A DNA stretch of 54,442 nt from JBFGJY01 sp041576975 (GTDB lineage Bacteria; Pseudomonadota; Gammaproteobacteria; UBA4575): positions 1 through 54,442 of the forward strand of contig JBFGJY010000011.1 of the NCBI GenBank assembly GCA_041576975.1, given 5' to 3'. Shown piece after piece: positions 8,869 through 17,364 of the stretch (position 1 is the first letter of the stretch; each line of letters opens with the position of its first letter). A program made the translations under genes and the position numbers. The notes beneath the pieces were generated by a model. The model was not told the DNA's origin. It saw only the letters and a list, made by a program, of their open reading frames with translations, and ran no database searches.

Positions 8869-11298
8869 ATGAATTCGATCCTACCATTATCAGTAGACAA
8901 TCTTTACGGTAAGTGCGATGTTGACAACTTCACTTTCGAAACTAGCGACGACCTTGAAGATCTAAACCATTTCATCGGCCAAACACGTGCTGTTGAAGCC
9001 ATCGAACTTGGCACCGAGCTCGAATTGCAGGGATTCAATCTTTTTGTTCTTGGTCACGAGGGAACCGGTCGCCACACCTTTATCCGAGAATGTCTTTTAG
9101 AGAAAGCCAGCTCACGCAAAATTCCTTCTGACTGGTGTTATGTAAATAATTTTGACGAACCCCGTAAACCCAAGGCTATCGAGCTGCCAGCAGGTAAAGG
9201 CCGACCTTTTCGCGAAAAAATTGAAAGACTCATTGAAGAAGCACAGTCTGCAATCTCCAGTGCGTTAGATAGTGAGGACTATCACGATCGACGTCGTGCA
9301 ATAGAGCAGAAAGCAACTGAAGAGCAGCAAAATTCCTTTAAAGAGATTCAAAAACACGCCGAAGTGGCTGGTTTTCAAATCATTCAGACCGTCACCGGTT
9401 TTAATTTTGTTCCATTAATTAAGGGCAAACTCATCACACCTAAGCAGTCTCAAAAGCTCTCCGAAGAAGAACAAGCTAAATTGCAAGAGGAGACCGAAAA
9501 ACTTGAGGCAGAGCTGCGCAAAATGTTGCGGTCAATACCCCACCAAGTGCGCAAAATGCGTGAGAAGATTCGAGAACTAGACCGCGAAGTTGCCTTGTTT
9601 GCTGTGAGCGCTTTGATTGAGGAGCTATTAGAGGAATACACGTTTTTCGAAAAAGTTGTTGGTTTTCTTAAAGAATTACAACAGGACATCGTAAACAATG
9701 TCGATTTATTTAAGCAAATGCAAACCGGAGCAGTAAGTGTGATGACGGCACCAGGAGATTCAGATGGCATCGGCGCCCGGGGGTCTCCTATCGCACATCG
9801 CTATGCGGTCAATCTTCTAGTCGATTGCAGCGGAATGGAGGGTGCGCCGGTTATTTTCGAAGACCATCCAACTTACCCTTACTTGGTCGGCCAAATTGAA
9901 CATATCGCAACAATGGGTGCTCTTATTACTGATTTTACGTTAATTCGCTCTGGTTCTTTGCATCGTGCCAACGGAGGATATCTAGTTATTGATGCGCGCA
10001 AAATTCTTGAACAACCATTTGCTTGGGACGCTTTGAAACGCGCACTCAATGCACAAAAAATTGACATAAAGTCGTTAGCACAGGCGTATAGCCTGATAAG
10101 CACTGTATCGCTCGAGCCCGAACCAATTCCTTTGGACATTAAAGTTGTATTGATCGGAGATCGCATGCTCTATTATTTATTACAGTCTTACGACCCAGAA
10201 TTTCCAGACCTCTTCAAAGTCGCAGCCGACTATGAGGACGATATGGAACGCAGCAAAGATAACATTAAGCAGCTGGCGCGACTAATTGCCACAATTGCAC
10301 GTCAAGAGAATCTCAAACCATTAGATAGAACCGGCATCATGAGAATCATCGAAGAAAGTTCGCGCCATGCCGGTGATGCCAATAGACTCTCAACGCGGAT
10401 ACGGTGGTTAGCTGACATTGTACGTGAAGCCCACTACTGGGCCGGCAAACAAGGATACAATATTATAAGTGCGAAAGAAGTATCACGTGCGATCGAAGCC
10501 CGCCGCCACCGAAAAAGTCGTATCCATGATCGGACCATGCGTGAGATTCTGCGCGATACAATTCTGGTAGCTACAGAAGGCGAAGCCTTAGGCCAAGTCA
10601 ACGGTCTTACGGTAATTCAACTTGGTGATTACTTTTTTGGTCATCCCACCCGCATTACCGCTCGCTTATCTCTCGGGTCAGGAAAAGTCATCGATATTGA
10701 GCGCGAGGTAGAACTAGGAGGGCCGATCCACTCAAAGGGCGTACTAATCCTTTCGAGCTATCTTGCTTCGCACTACGCTCCAGATCACCAATTATCGCTT
10801 TCTGCCAGTTTGGTGTTTGAACAGTCGTATGGCCCGGTCGAGGGAGACAGTGCCTCGACAGCAGAGCTCTGCGCCCTGCTCTCTGCCCTTGCAGAAGTGC
10901 CGATTAAACAAGCCATTGCGATTACTGGTTCGGTAAACCAATACGGTCATACTCAGGCTATCGGTAGTGTTAACCAAAAGATAGAGGGCTTTTTCGACCT
11001 GTGCCAAGCGCGCGAACTGACAGGTAACCAAGGTGTGATAATTCCCAGCGCCAACGTTCAACATCTTATGTTACGGCAGCGGGTAATTGACGCAGTCGCT
11101 AATGGACAATTTTACATTTATGCATCAAATAGTATCGACGAATGCATGGAGATCCTAACTGGAGTCGAGGCTGGCCCACGTGATGACAAGGACAACTTCC
11201 CGGAAGGTTCTCTAAATCAGCGTATCAAAACACGTTTAATTGAGTTCGCCAATAAGCGCCAGGAATTCAGCGGTAAGGGACTAAATGAGGTGTCTTAG
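8869..11298 (+). CDS. Lon-family (S16) ATP-dependent protease, AsrA/LonB-like
   Basis: An 809-residue protein with an N-terminal AAA+ ATPase region, a long Glu/Lys/Arg-rich helical insertion (about residues 110-260) and a C-terminal Lon protease domain. The catalytic dyad is Ser661 in EGDSAS and Lys704 in NQKIEG, 43 residues apart as in E. coli Lon (S679/K722). The Walker A-like loop GHEGTGRHT (62-70) has Arg where Lys is usual. Overall it resembles the Lon-like heat-shock protease AsrA of Pseudomonas rather than housekeeping Lon, and lacks the Lon N-domain. No clear ribosome site precedes the ATG. It is the main cargo of the island, bracketed by repeats at 8251 and 11542. Confidence 0.85.
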   Translation: MNSILPLSVDNLYGKCDVDNFTFETSDDLEDLNHFIGQTRAVEAIELGTELELQGFNLFVLGHEGTGRHTFIRECLLEKASSRKIPSDWCYVNNFDEPRKPKAIELPAGKGRPFREKIERLIEEAQSAISSALDSEDYHDRRRAIEQKATEEQQNSFKEIQKHAEVAGFQIIQTVTGFNFVPLIKGKLITPKQSQKLSEEEQAKLQEETEKLEAELRKMLRSIPHQVRKMREKIRELDREVALFAVSALIEELLEEYTFFEKVVGFLKELQQDIVNNVDLFKQMQTGAVSVMTAPGDSDGIGARGSPIAHRYAVNLLVDCSGMEGAPVIFEDHPTYPYLVGQIEHIATMGALITDFTLIRSGSLHRANGGYLVIDARKILEQPFAWDALKRALNAQKIDIKSLAQAYSLISTVSLEPEPIPLDIKVVLIGDRMLYYLLQSYDPEFPDLFKVAADYEDDMERSKDNIKQLARLIATIARQENLKPLDRTGIMRIIEESSRHAGDANRLSTRIRWLADIVREAHYWAGKQGYNIISAKEVSRAIEARRHRKSRIHDRTMREILRDTILVATEGEALGQVNGLTVIQLGDYFFGHPTRITARLSLGSGKVIDIEREVELGGPIHSKGVLILSSYLASHYAPDHQLSLSASLVFEQSYGPVEGDSASTAELCALLSALAEVPIKQAIAITGSVNQYGHTQAIGSVNQKIEGFFDLCQARELTGNQGVIIPSANVQHLMLRQRVIDAVANGQFYIYASNSIDECMEILTGVEAGPRDDKDNFPEGSLNQRIKTRLIEFANKRQEFSGKGLNEVS

Positions 11299-11649
11299 TT
11301 TATATATAAGGCGTACGAAATCGCCCAAACTTGCCTATGTTACTTAATAATTATGCGTTTGAAGTTAAATAGGTAGTATTAAACGAGAGATTGTAATATT
11401 GAATCGTTTGCTGGTAATTAAGAGATAGAAGTTCGAGGAAATTAAGCGGCAGCTCTCAGGAATAACTATCCCAAAAATTATTCCATTCACACATTATCTA
11501 AATCATAAAGAAATTAAGTTACAAATATTCAGCCAAAGTAAATAAATGTCCGCTTTGGGTCGTTAGCGGACATTTATGACCGCACCAGTTTGTACAAAGA
11601 AGGGCGCCTCGGTGGGACCCTATTTCAGATGCTCGCTCGAGAAAGTGTG
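11299..11649. other. Intergenic stretch between Lon-family and P460 genes
   Basis: About 350 bases between the 3' ends of two convergent genes. It holds the perfect hairpin repeat at 11542-11577 and otherwise nothing that I can identify. The perfect stem could also stop transcription from either side, although no T-run follows. Confidence 0.5.
11542..11577. repeat. Island repeat, copy 3, perfect 13-bp hairpin
   Basis: Left arm ATAAATGTCCGCT (11542-11554), loop TTGGGTCGTT (11555-11564) and right arm AGCGGACATTTAT (11565-11577) pair perfectly over 13 bases. This is the best-preserved copy of the island repeat and lies between the Lon-family and cytochrome P460 genes, in the same orientation as the others. 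Confidence 0.85.
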
Positions 11650-12126
11650 CTAGATGCTGGTCAATGGCGAATGGCACGCGCGGCAACTGTTTAAGTCTTT
11701 CTTCGCAACTGAGCCGTCGGGTTTAAAGGTCGCAAAGTCCCAGTCACCGTTCTTCAACCCTTCGGGGAACTTAGCGCCCCATACTGGCTGCTTCTCCATA
11801 ACGGCTATCACAGCGAGTTTGTCGATAATGCGACGGCCCAACGCGCTCGTGATGACCTTGCCGCTCGCGTCTTTTTTAGCTTTATAAACTTCGCCGACCA
11901 AGACGGAGCCATATGGAAATTGCCCATTTTCCTTCATTCCCTTGACGGCAATGTCGTTTGCATACAGGCGGATGATCTGGTCATCGTTCTGCGTACGGTC
12001 AAGGTTCAAGTAATTTGTATACGTCGTTTTGTAGTCAGCGGGGAATTTGATCGGCCCGTCTTGTGCAAAGCCAGTGCAGGAGAGCACGGCGATGGCTAGT
12101 CCGACTAGCAGCTTCTTTTGTAACAT
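11650..12126 (-). CDS. Cytochrome P460 family protein, periplasmic
   Basis: 158 residues with a signal peptide (cleavage near FAQ-DG, residue 22) and a single haem c site CRACH at residues 148-152 close to the C-terminus. The body pattern (FPADY, NLDRTQNDDQ, YAND, VMEKQPVWG, NGDWDFATF) matches the cytochrome P460 / cytochrome c'-beta fold. Members bind or oxidise hydroxylamine or NO in the periplasm; which applies here cannot be told. It depends on the cytochrome c maturation system, not in this window. It stands alone between two island repeats, convergent to the Lon-family gene. Confidence 0.82.
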   Translation of the reverse strand: MLQKKLLVGLAIAVLSCTGFAQDGPIKFPADYKTTYTNYLNLDRTQNDDQIIRLYANDIAVKGMKENGQFPYGSVLVGEVYKAKKDASGKVITSALGRRIIDKLAVIAVMEKQPVWGAKFPEGLKNGDWDFATFKPDGSVAKKDLNSCRACHSPLTSI

Positions 12127-12291
12127 ATTTTCGTCTCTTTTAGTTTACAGCGCCCACCTTTCAAAGCGGCAGATGGTATAAGAAGTAAGAAATATACCTC
12201 TTATATCGAGCGCAGTATATTAGTAATTATTTTGGCTCATCAATCGGGTATTCAAGTACCCAACCTGTGCGCTAATTGGAAATCGAAATTG

Positions 12292-12320
12292 AATGTCCGC
12301 TTTGGGTCGTTAGCGGTCAT
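12292..12320. repeat. Island repeat, copy 4 (right of the P460 gene)
   Basis: AATGTCCGCT-TTGGGTCGTT-AGCGGTCAT: left arm and loop are identical to copy 3 and the right arm has one change, giving one stem mismatch. It lies upstream of the P460 gene. Confidence 0.8.
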
Positions 12321-12483
12321 AAAGATCTAAATATAGCAGCTCTTAACCGCGCCTTCACATCACCCGAGAAGCGCAAAGACTTTTCGGGAAAAGGCGAAGT
12401 GGTGTTTGAGCGTAGCGAGTTTACGAGCAGCCGAAAAGTTCGAGCATTCGAGGATCAAGTGATGTGCGGCGCAAGTGGTTTTG

Positions 12484-12509
12484 GGTACTTTTGCCGTAAC
12501 AAAAGTACC
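12484..12509. repeat. 10-bp perfect hairpin at the right end of the island
   Basis: Arms GGTACTTTTG (12484-12493) and CAAAAGTACC (12500-12509), loop CCGTAA. Read on the reverse strand the hairpin is followed by CAAAACCAC and a coding-like segment, the same layout as the left-end hairpin (followed by CAAAAGG) but in the opposite orientation. The two flank the island as an inverted pair of similar though not identical elements. Confidence 0.7.
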
Positions 12510-12646
12510 TTGCTCTCTAGAAAAGATGTTCAATAAAAAATATAAACTCAAAAGAGAGCGAAAAAAATTACTGAGGTGAATTAAAAGGGATCAACCTAGA
12601 GTGTTAAATTCTCGTTCAATTCCTAATTTAAACTAAAAAACATAAA

Positions 12647-13288
12647 TCAATGATGCGTCTCGTTTGTATCGGCTATTTCTCCAGTACTCGTAACGATACG
12701 CAATTGCACTTTTTCACCCTCTTCAGGTTCTGGGAGATCTAGTTCTGGATGCATTTGATCCAGGTCAGTTAATTCCGCCAGGCTGGGTAATTCATTCAGC
12801 GATTTTAAATTAAAATAATCTAGAAATTGTTTAGTACTACCATATAGTGCAGGACGACCCGGTACTTCTTTATGTCCAAGAACGCGTATCCATTCACGTT
12901 CAAGCAATGTTTTAATAATGTGGCTACTAACACTTACACCGCGGACCTCCTCAATTTCGCCACGCGTGATGGGTTGGCGATAGACAATTAATGACAGGGT
13001 TTCAAGTAAGGCACGCGAATATCGCGGTGGTTTTTCTTGCCACAAACGTGCAACCCATGGCTGCACATCACTACGAGTTTGGTAACGATAACCACTCGCA
13101 ACACGCTTAAGCTCTATTCCTCTTCCTTCACACTCATCTTGAAGTGTTTTAATTGCTTCTTTAATTTGTTCACGTGTAGGCTTTTGATCATCGAGTTCAA
13201 ACAATTGCATCATGCGATCGATATTCAGTGCTGTATCTGCAGCCATCAACGCCGCTTCAATTATTTGTTTAACTTGGCTACTTTTCAT
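12647..13288 (-). CDS. scpB: Segregation and condensation protein ScpB
   Basis: 213 residues with the two winged-helix domains of ScpB; the blocks YSRALLETLSLIVYRQPITRGEIEEVRGV and GHKEVPGRPALYGTT-like (GRPALYGSTKQFLDYF) are diagnostic. It is the kite subunit of the SMC-ScpAB condensin, which folds newly replicated chromosome. Its ATG overlaps the scpA stop by four bases (ATGA), indicating translational coupling. The C-terminal tail after the second domain is acidic. The gene normally downstream, rluB, is displaced by the island. Confidence 0.93.
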   Translation of the reverse strand: MKSSQVKQIIEAALMAADTALNIDRMMQLFELDDQKPTREQIKEAIKTLQDECEGRGIELKRVASGYRYQTRSDVQPWVARLWQEKPPRYSRALLETLSLIVYRQPITRGEIEEVRGVSVSSHIIKTLLEREWIRVLGHKEVPGRPALYGSTKQFLDYFNLKSLNELPSLAELTDLDQMHPELDLPEPEEGEKVQLRIVTSTGEIADTNETHH

Positions 13289-14121
13289 AAATCTTCTTCT
13301 TCAATTGGGCCTTTAACAGCTGGTTTAACATAGATTGGTGCAAAAGGTTCCGATTGCACCAGTTCAATCACATGACCTTTAATGAGTTCAAGCAATGCAA
13401 GAAATGTTACAATGACACCGCTGCGTCCCTCGTCTAAATTAAAAAATCGATTAAACTCCACAAAGTCTTCTACATTTAACATACCAAGTATACGTGACAT
13501 TCGCTCCCTTACAGATAGCTGTTCACGCTGGATATGATGGCTCGCAAACATTTGCGCACGTTGCATGATTTCACGAAAGGCAAGCAGCACTTCTTTTAAA
13601 TCAATATTGGGTTGAGGACGTTCATATTCATATTCCGATTGTATAACTGAAACTCCAAATGTATCTCTATACATACGTGGCAACTCATTCATTTCTTCAG
13701 CTACCTTTTTAAATCTTTCATATTCCTGCAATCGTCGTATTAGTTCTGCGCGCGGATCTTCCTCGTCATCTTCTTCAACAGGCCTAGGTAGCAACATGCG
13801 CGATTTTATTTCTGCCAACATGGCTGCCATGACTAGATACTCAGCCGCGAGTTCAAGCCGCAATTCTTTCATCAACTCTATATATTTCATGTATTGCTTC
13901 GTGATTTGGAAAATGGGCAATGTCAATATATCTAGATTCTGACGTTTAATTAAATACAGCAATAAATCGAAGGGACCTTCAAAGGCGTCAAGAAAAATCT
14001 CTAGTGCGTCAGGAGGAATATAAAGATCTTGCGGTGGAACCGTCATTGGCTCCCCTTTCACGACCGCAAAAGGCAGCTCTGCTTGAGGACTTTCTTGAGA
14101 ATTGGCGTCAGTATCGATCAC
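13285..14121 (-). CDS. scpA: Segregation and condensation protein ScpA
   Basis: 278 residues; the kleisin subunit bridging the SMC heads. The diagnostic N-terminal region EGPFDLLLYLIKRQNLDI lies at about residues 49-66, followed by AAEYLVMAAMLAEIKSRMLLP. The C-terminal winged helix contains VTFLALLELIKGHVIELVQ. A roughly 40-residue unconserved leader precedes the family core, so a later start is possible. It lies 10 bases after trpS and overlaps scpB. Confidence 0.93.
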   Translation of the reverse strand: MIDTDANSQESPQAELPFAVVKGEPMTVPPQDLYIPPDALEIFLDAFEGPFDLLLYLIKRQNLDILTLPIFQITKQYMKYIELMKELRLELAAEYLVMAAMLAEIKSRMLLPRPVEEDDEEDPRAELIRRLQEYERFKKVAEEMNELPRMYRDTFGVSVIQSEYEYERPQPNIDLKEVLLAFREIMQRAQMFASHHIQREQLSVRERMSRILGMLNVEDFVEFNRFFNLDEGRSGVIVTFLALLELIKGHVIELVQSEPFAPIYVKPAVKGPIEEEDL

Positions 14122-14131
14122 GAACTATTCC

Positions 14132-15349
14132 TTACCAGTATGATAACCCAATTGCCTGCTTGACATCATCTAAAGTATCGCGTGCAACATTACGAGCCTC
14201 CTCACATCCCTCTTTGATAATGCTGAAAACAAAAGTCTCATCTTCTGCATATTGATTTGCGCGTTCACGGATTGGTTTGAGCTCACTTTCTATTGCATCA
14301 ATTACAGGCTGCTTGCACTCGAGGCAGCCTATCCCTGCGCTACGACAACCCTCTTGTACCCAAGATTTTGTATCTTTCGAGGAATAAATATCGTGGAATT
14401 GCCAAACTGGACATTTCTCCGGATCTCCTGGGTCAGTACGTCTTACACGTGCAGGATCCGTTGGCATGGTGCGTATTTTTTTTGTGACAACATCTGAACT
14501 ATCGCGAAGAGAAATGGTGTTGTTATATGACTTAGACATCTTTTGTCCGTTCAGGCCAGGCATCTTTGACGCCTTAGTTAACAAAGCCTGGGGCTCCGGC
14601 AAAATAATTTTTCCTTCACCTTCCAGGTATCCATACAGACGTTCTTTGTCACCAATTGATAAATTTTGTTGGTTTTCTAACAATGCCCTAGCCACTTCCA
14701 AGGACTCAAGATCTCCCCGTTCTTGATAACGTTTGCGATGTTTGCGATAAAGCTTGGCATTCTTTTTACCAATCTTTCCCAGAGCTAATTTTGCTTTCTC
14801 CTCGAAATCAGGTTCTTTACCATACATAAAATTAAATCTACGCGCGACTTCACGTGTTAATTCGACATGTACGACTTGGTCTTCACCCACCGGCACATTT
14901 CCGGCCTTATAAACCAAAATATCAGCGCTTTGTAAAAGTGGATAACCTAGGAATCCGTATGTTGCCAAGTCCTTTTCTTTTAATTTTTCTTGTTGGTCTT
15001 TATATGTTGGCACACGTTCTAACCAACTAAGTGGTGTGATCATCGACAACAACAAATGTAATTCTGCATGTTCTGGTATGTGTGACTGTATAAATAATGT
15101 TGCAGCACTTGGACTCACACCTGCAGCCAACCAATCGATGATCATGTTCGTTACATTCTGGGAAATTATTTGAGAATTGTCATATTCAGTTGTTAATGCA
15201 TGCCAATCCGCGACAAAGAAAAAACATTCATGCGTATGTTGCAACTCTAACCAGTTATGCAAAACACCGTGCAAATGACCAAGATGTAGTTTCCCAGTTG
15301 GTCGCATACCAGATAGCACGCGATTATTTTGCGAAGGGTTAGCGTTCAT
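14132..15349 (-). CDS. trpS: Tryptophanyl-tRNA synthetase
   Basis: 405 residues, class I aminoacyl-tRNA synthetase. The HIGH-type signature is HLGH at residues 22-25 (HLGHLHGVL) and the KMSKS loop is intact (GQKMSKSYNN). About 70 lysine- and glutamate-rich residues before KMSKS form the insertion of the long TrpS form found in Pseudomonas-type bacteria. It sits between the M50 protease gene (9 bases) and scpA (10 bases), one operon. Confidence 0.95.
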   Translation of the reverse strand: MNANPSQNNRVLSGMRPTGKLHLGHLHGVLHNWLELQHTHECFFFVADWHALTTEYDNSQIISQNVTNMIIDWLAAGVSPSAATLFIQSHIPEHAELHLLLSMITPLSWLERVPTYKDQQEKLKEKDLATYGFLGYPLLQSADILVYKAGNVPVGEDQVVHVELTREVARRFNFMYGKEPDFEEKAKLALGKIGKKNAKLYRKHRKRYQERGDLESLEVARALLENQQNLSIGDKERLYGYLEGEGKIILPEPQALLTKASKMPGLNGQKMSKSYNNTISLRDSSDVVTKKIRTMPTDPARVRRTDPGDPEKCPVWQFHDIYSSKDTKSWVQEGCRSAGIGCLECKQPVIDAIESELKPIRERANQYAEDETFVFSIIKEGCEEARNVARDTLDDVKQAIGLSYW

Positions 15350-15358
15350 TTAAAAAAA

Positions 15359-16009
15359 TTAGATAGGAATTCCAAACAATTTTCCTAATATCGAATAAAA
15401 ATAGTTAAGAGGTTTTGTTAATGAGTTATTTTTAACCAAATAAAATAACAAACCAAAAACAATAAATATTCCGAATGGTTCTATTTTAATTAACTGGTTA
15501 GATAATTGACTGGGCACTAGGCCAGCCAATACCCTGCCGCCATCTAAAGGAGGTATTGGGATTAAATTTATAAGCATCAATAAAAGATTAGCCACTATAC
15601 CTACATAACTCATGAAGATAATTATATTAAATAGCCAATAAGATTCGCCGCCCAACATATACGCTATTTTCATCACTATGGCCCAAAAAACTAGCATTAC
15701 CAAATTTGCGATTGGTCCTGCTGCAGCCACAAAAATCATGTCTCGCTTTGGATTTCGCAACAGATTGAAATTAACCGGTACTGGTTTGGCCCAACCAAAA
15801 CCAAATCCTGTCATGATTATCAAAACAATAGGAACTAGAACTGTACCAACTGGGTCAATATGTTTAAGTGGATTGAGGCTAAGTCGACCCAATAATTCTG
15901 CAGTATGATCTCCATATTGTTTTGCCACCCAACCATGAGCTACTTCATGCATTGTAATGGCGAACAAAACGGGTACAGCTCCAAGTGCAATAGCTTGAAT
16001 GACATTCAT
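15359..16009 (-). CDS. Site-2-protease-like M50 membrane metalloprotease
   Basis: 216 residues, five or six membrane helices. The zinc motif HEVAH (residues 21-25) is in the first helix region, and the third ligand motif is in IPIPPLDGGRVL. This is the short M50B form without PDZ or CBS domains; substrates are unknown. Its ATG overlaps the stop of the upstream YrdC-type gene (ATGA). The association with yciO and trpS-scpAB is conserved across gammaproteobacteria. Confidence 0.88.
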   Translation of the reverse strand: MNVIQAIALGAVPVLFAITMHEVAHGWVAKQYGDHTAELLGRLSLNPLKHIDPVGTVLVPIVLIIMTGFGFGWAKPVPVNFNLLRNPKRDMIFVAAAGPIANLVMLVFWAIVMKIAYMLGGESYWLFNIIIFMSYVGIVANLLLMLINLIPIPPLDGGRVLAGLVPSQLSNQLIKIEPFGIFIVFGLLFYLVKNNSLTKPLNYFYSILGKLFGIPI

Positions 16010-16665
16010 TGACTAGAGATATTATACGCAGCGTTAGGGTAGTCTTGTATTAGCCAGTTGGCATCGCCCTTGCCCTGACGCAATATTATTGGAGTGGAAT
16101 TCATTAAATCGATAACCGTTGTCGCTTGAACGCCGCAATAGCCCCCATCTATGACTAAATCTACATCATGTTCTAAGACTTCACGCATACCCACGGGATC
16201 AGATAGTGGTTCTAAGTCACCCGGTAAAATTAATGTACTACTCATTAGAGGCTGTCTTAATTCTTCACATAGCTGTAAGGCTATTGGATGATCTGGCACC
16301 CTTAATCCGATTGTTTTGCGTTTTGGGGTTTGCAATCTACGTGGCACCTCATGGGATGCCTTTAGTAAAAAGGTATAAGGCCCTGGTGTACAACGCTTCA
16401 TGAGCCGATAGGCACTATTATTTACAATGGCATAATTGGATAACTCGGAAAGATCGCGACACACTAGAGTAAAATGATGTTTGTCATCCACTTGACGAAT
16501 TTTTCGAATTCTTTGCATCGCATGTTTGTCACCAATATGACAACCCAATGCATAGCAAGAATCTGTTGGGTATACAATTAAACCACCTTGATCAATAATC
16601 TCTACAGCACGACGAATCAATCGTTTCTGCGGGTTTATCGGATGAATAACAAAATATTGGCTCAT
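16006..16665 (-). CDS. yciO: YrdC/Sua5-domain protein, YciO type
   Basis: 219 residues forming one YrdC domain, with the nucleotide-binding start GGLIVYPTDSCYALGC, KRKTIGLRVPDHP and the late STVIDL-like ATTVIDL. The fold makes threonylcarbamoyl-AMP for tRNA t6A in TsaC/Sua5; YciO-type members are paralogues with weak or unclear activity. No C-terminal Sua5 domain. In related genomes trpH lies next to it; here a divergent yciB starts 76 bases away instead. Confidence 0.82.
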   Translation of the reverse strand: MSQYFVIHPINPQKRLIRRAVEIIDQGGLIVYPTDSCYALGCHIGDKHAMQRIRKIRQVDDKHHFTLVCRDLSELSNYAIVNNSAYRLMKRCTPGPYTFLLKASHEVPRRLQTPKRKTIGLRVPDHPIALQLCEELRQPLMSSTLILPGDLEPLSDPVGMREVLEHDVDLVIDGGYCGVQATTVIDLMNSTPIILRQGKGDANWLIQDYPNAAYNISSQ

Positions 16666-16740
16666 ACATTAATAATTCAGTTATAAATTAAAATTGACCG
16701 TATCATTAAATCATCAATTCCATATGTATTTTTTTGAGCC

Positions 16741-17358
16741 ATGAAGATTTTCATCGATTTTTTATCAATAATTTTATTTTATGTTGCATACCAAGTTTAT
16801 GAAAATGTACCTATCAAAATTATTCATTTCATAAACTCGTGGTTGCATGTTGCGCTTATACCTGGCGAGAAAAGCAATGCAATCTATTTTGCAATATTAA
16901 TTGGTATTGTAGCTGCTGGTTTACAAACTTTATTCCACTGGGTAATAGATGGCAAACCAACGAAATTACATCTCATAACTCTCTTTGCTTTTTTGCTATT
17001 TGGTGGAATCACTATATTTTTACGTGACCCGGTTTTCATAAAATGGAAGCCTACATTAGTAAATGCAATCTTTGCATTAATTTTCCTGGTTAGCACAATG
17101 ATAGGCAGCATGCCTTTGGCACAACGCATGATGGGAAACTTCATGCATGCGTCCAAGCAAGTATGGCATCGATTAACAATCAGTTGGGCTGTATTCTTTC
17201 TAGTTATTGCTATACTTAATATTATTGTTGCATACAATTTTAGCGAATCTAGCTGGGTAAATTTCAAACTATTTGGTATTCTTGGTTTAACAATTGGGTT
17301 CTTGATGATACAGGCCTTCTACATTTCGAAAAACTCACAGACAAAGATTAAAAAATAA
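16741..17358 (+). CDS. yciB: Inner membrane-spanning protein YciB (IspZ/septation protein A)
   Basis: 205 residues with about five membrane helices. KIFIDFLSIILFYVAY at the start and the NPVFIKWKPT-like block (DPVFIKWKPTLVNAIFAL) are family signatures, as is the C-terminal FKLFGILGLTIGFLMIQAF. YciB contributes to envelope integrity and septation by an undefined mechanism. yciI follows 6 bases downstream, as in E. coli. Confidence 0.92.
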   Translation: MKIFIDFLSIILFYVAYQVYENVPIKIIHFINSWLHVALIPGEKSNAIYFAILIGIVAAGLQTLFHWVIDGKPTKLHLITLFAFLLFGGITIFLRDPVFIKWKPTLVNAIFALIFLVSTMIGSMPLAQRMMGNFMHASKQVWHRLTISWAVFFLVIAILNIIVAYNFSESSWVNFKLFGILGLTIGFLMIQAFYISKNSQTKIKK

Positions 17359-17364
17359 TTTATT

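Larger units (their letters stand above)
7667..12509. other. Accessory island inserted between scpB and rluB, genes bracketed by repeats
   Basis: The housekeeping genes scpB (12647) and rluB (7574), normally adjacent, are separated by this block. It contains three genes unrelated to chromosome segregation or rRNA modification. Four copies of one hairpin repeat, all in the same orientation, lie between or beside the genes (7967, 8251, 11542, 12292). A different hairpin sits at each outer end (7667-7700 and 12484-12509). No integrase, transposase or tRNA target is visible, and no long direct repeat was noticed at the two outer junctions. The limits given are those of the outer hairpins and are an inference. 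Confidence 0.6.
12127..12646. other. Repeat-filled intergenic stretch at the right end of the island
   Basis: About 520 bases between the P460 start and the scpB stop. It holds repeat copy 4 (12292-12320), a ghost-ORF-like segment of higher G+C (about 12330-12480) and the hairpin at 12484-12509. The short ORFs readable on both strands look repeat-derived and I do not call them genes. The last 100 bases before scpB show nothing. Confidence 0.55.

Noticed and set aside
11542..11577. Island repeat as an integron attC site
   Set aside because: The GTTAGCG and CGCTAAC sequences do not fit the GTTRRRY / RYYYAAC core-site pattern, the paired stem is short, and there is no integrase gene.
12276..12551. 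Two overlapping ORFs of 86 and 63 codons at the right end of the island
   Set aside because: They run through the repeat and hairpin and look repeat-derived, not genic.
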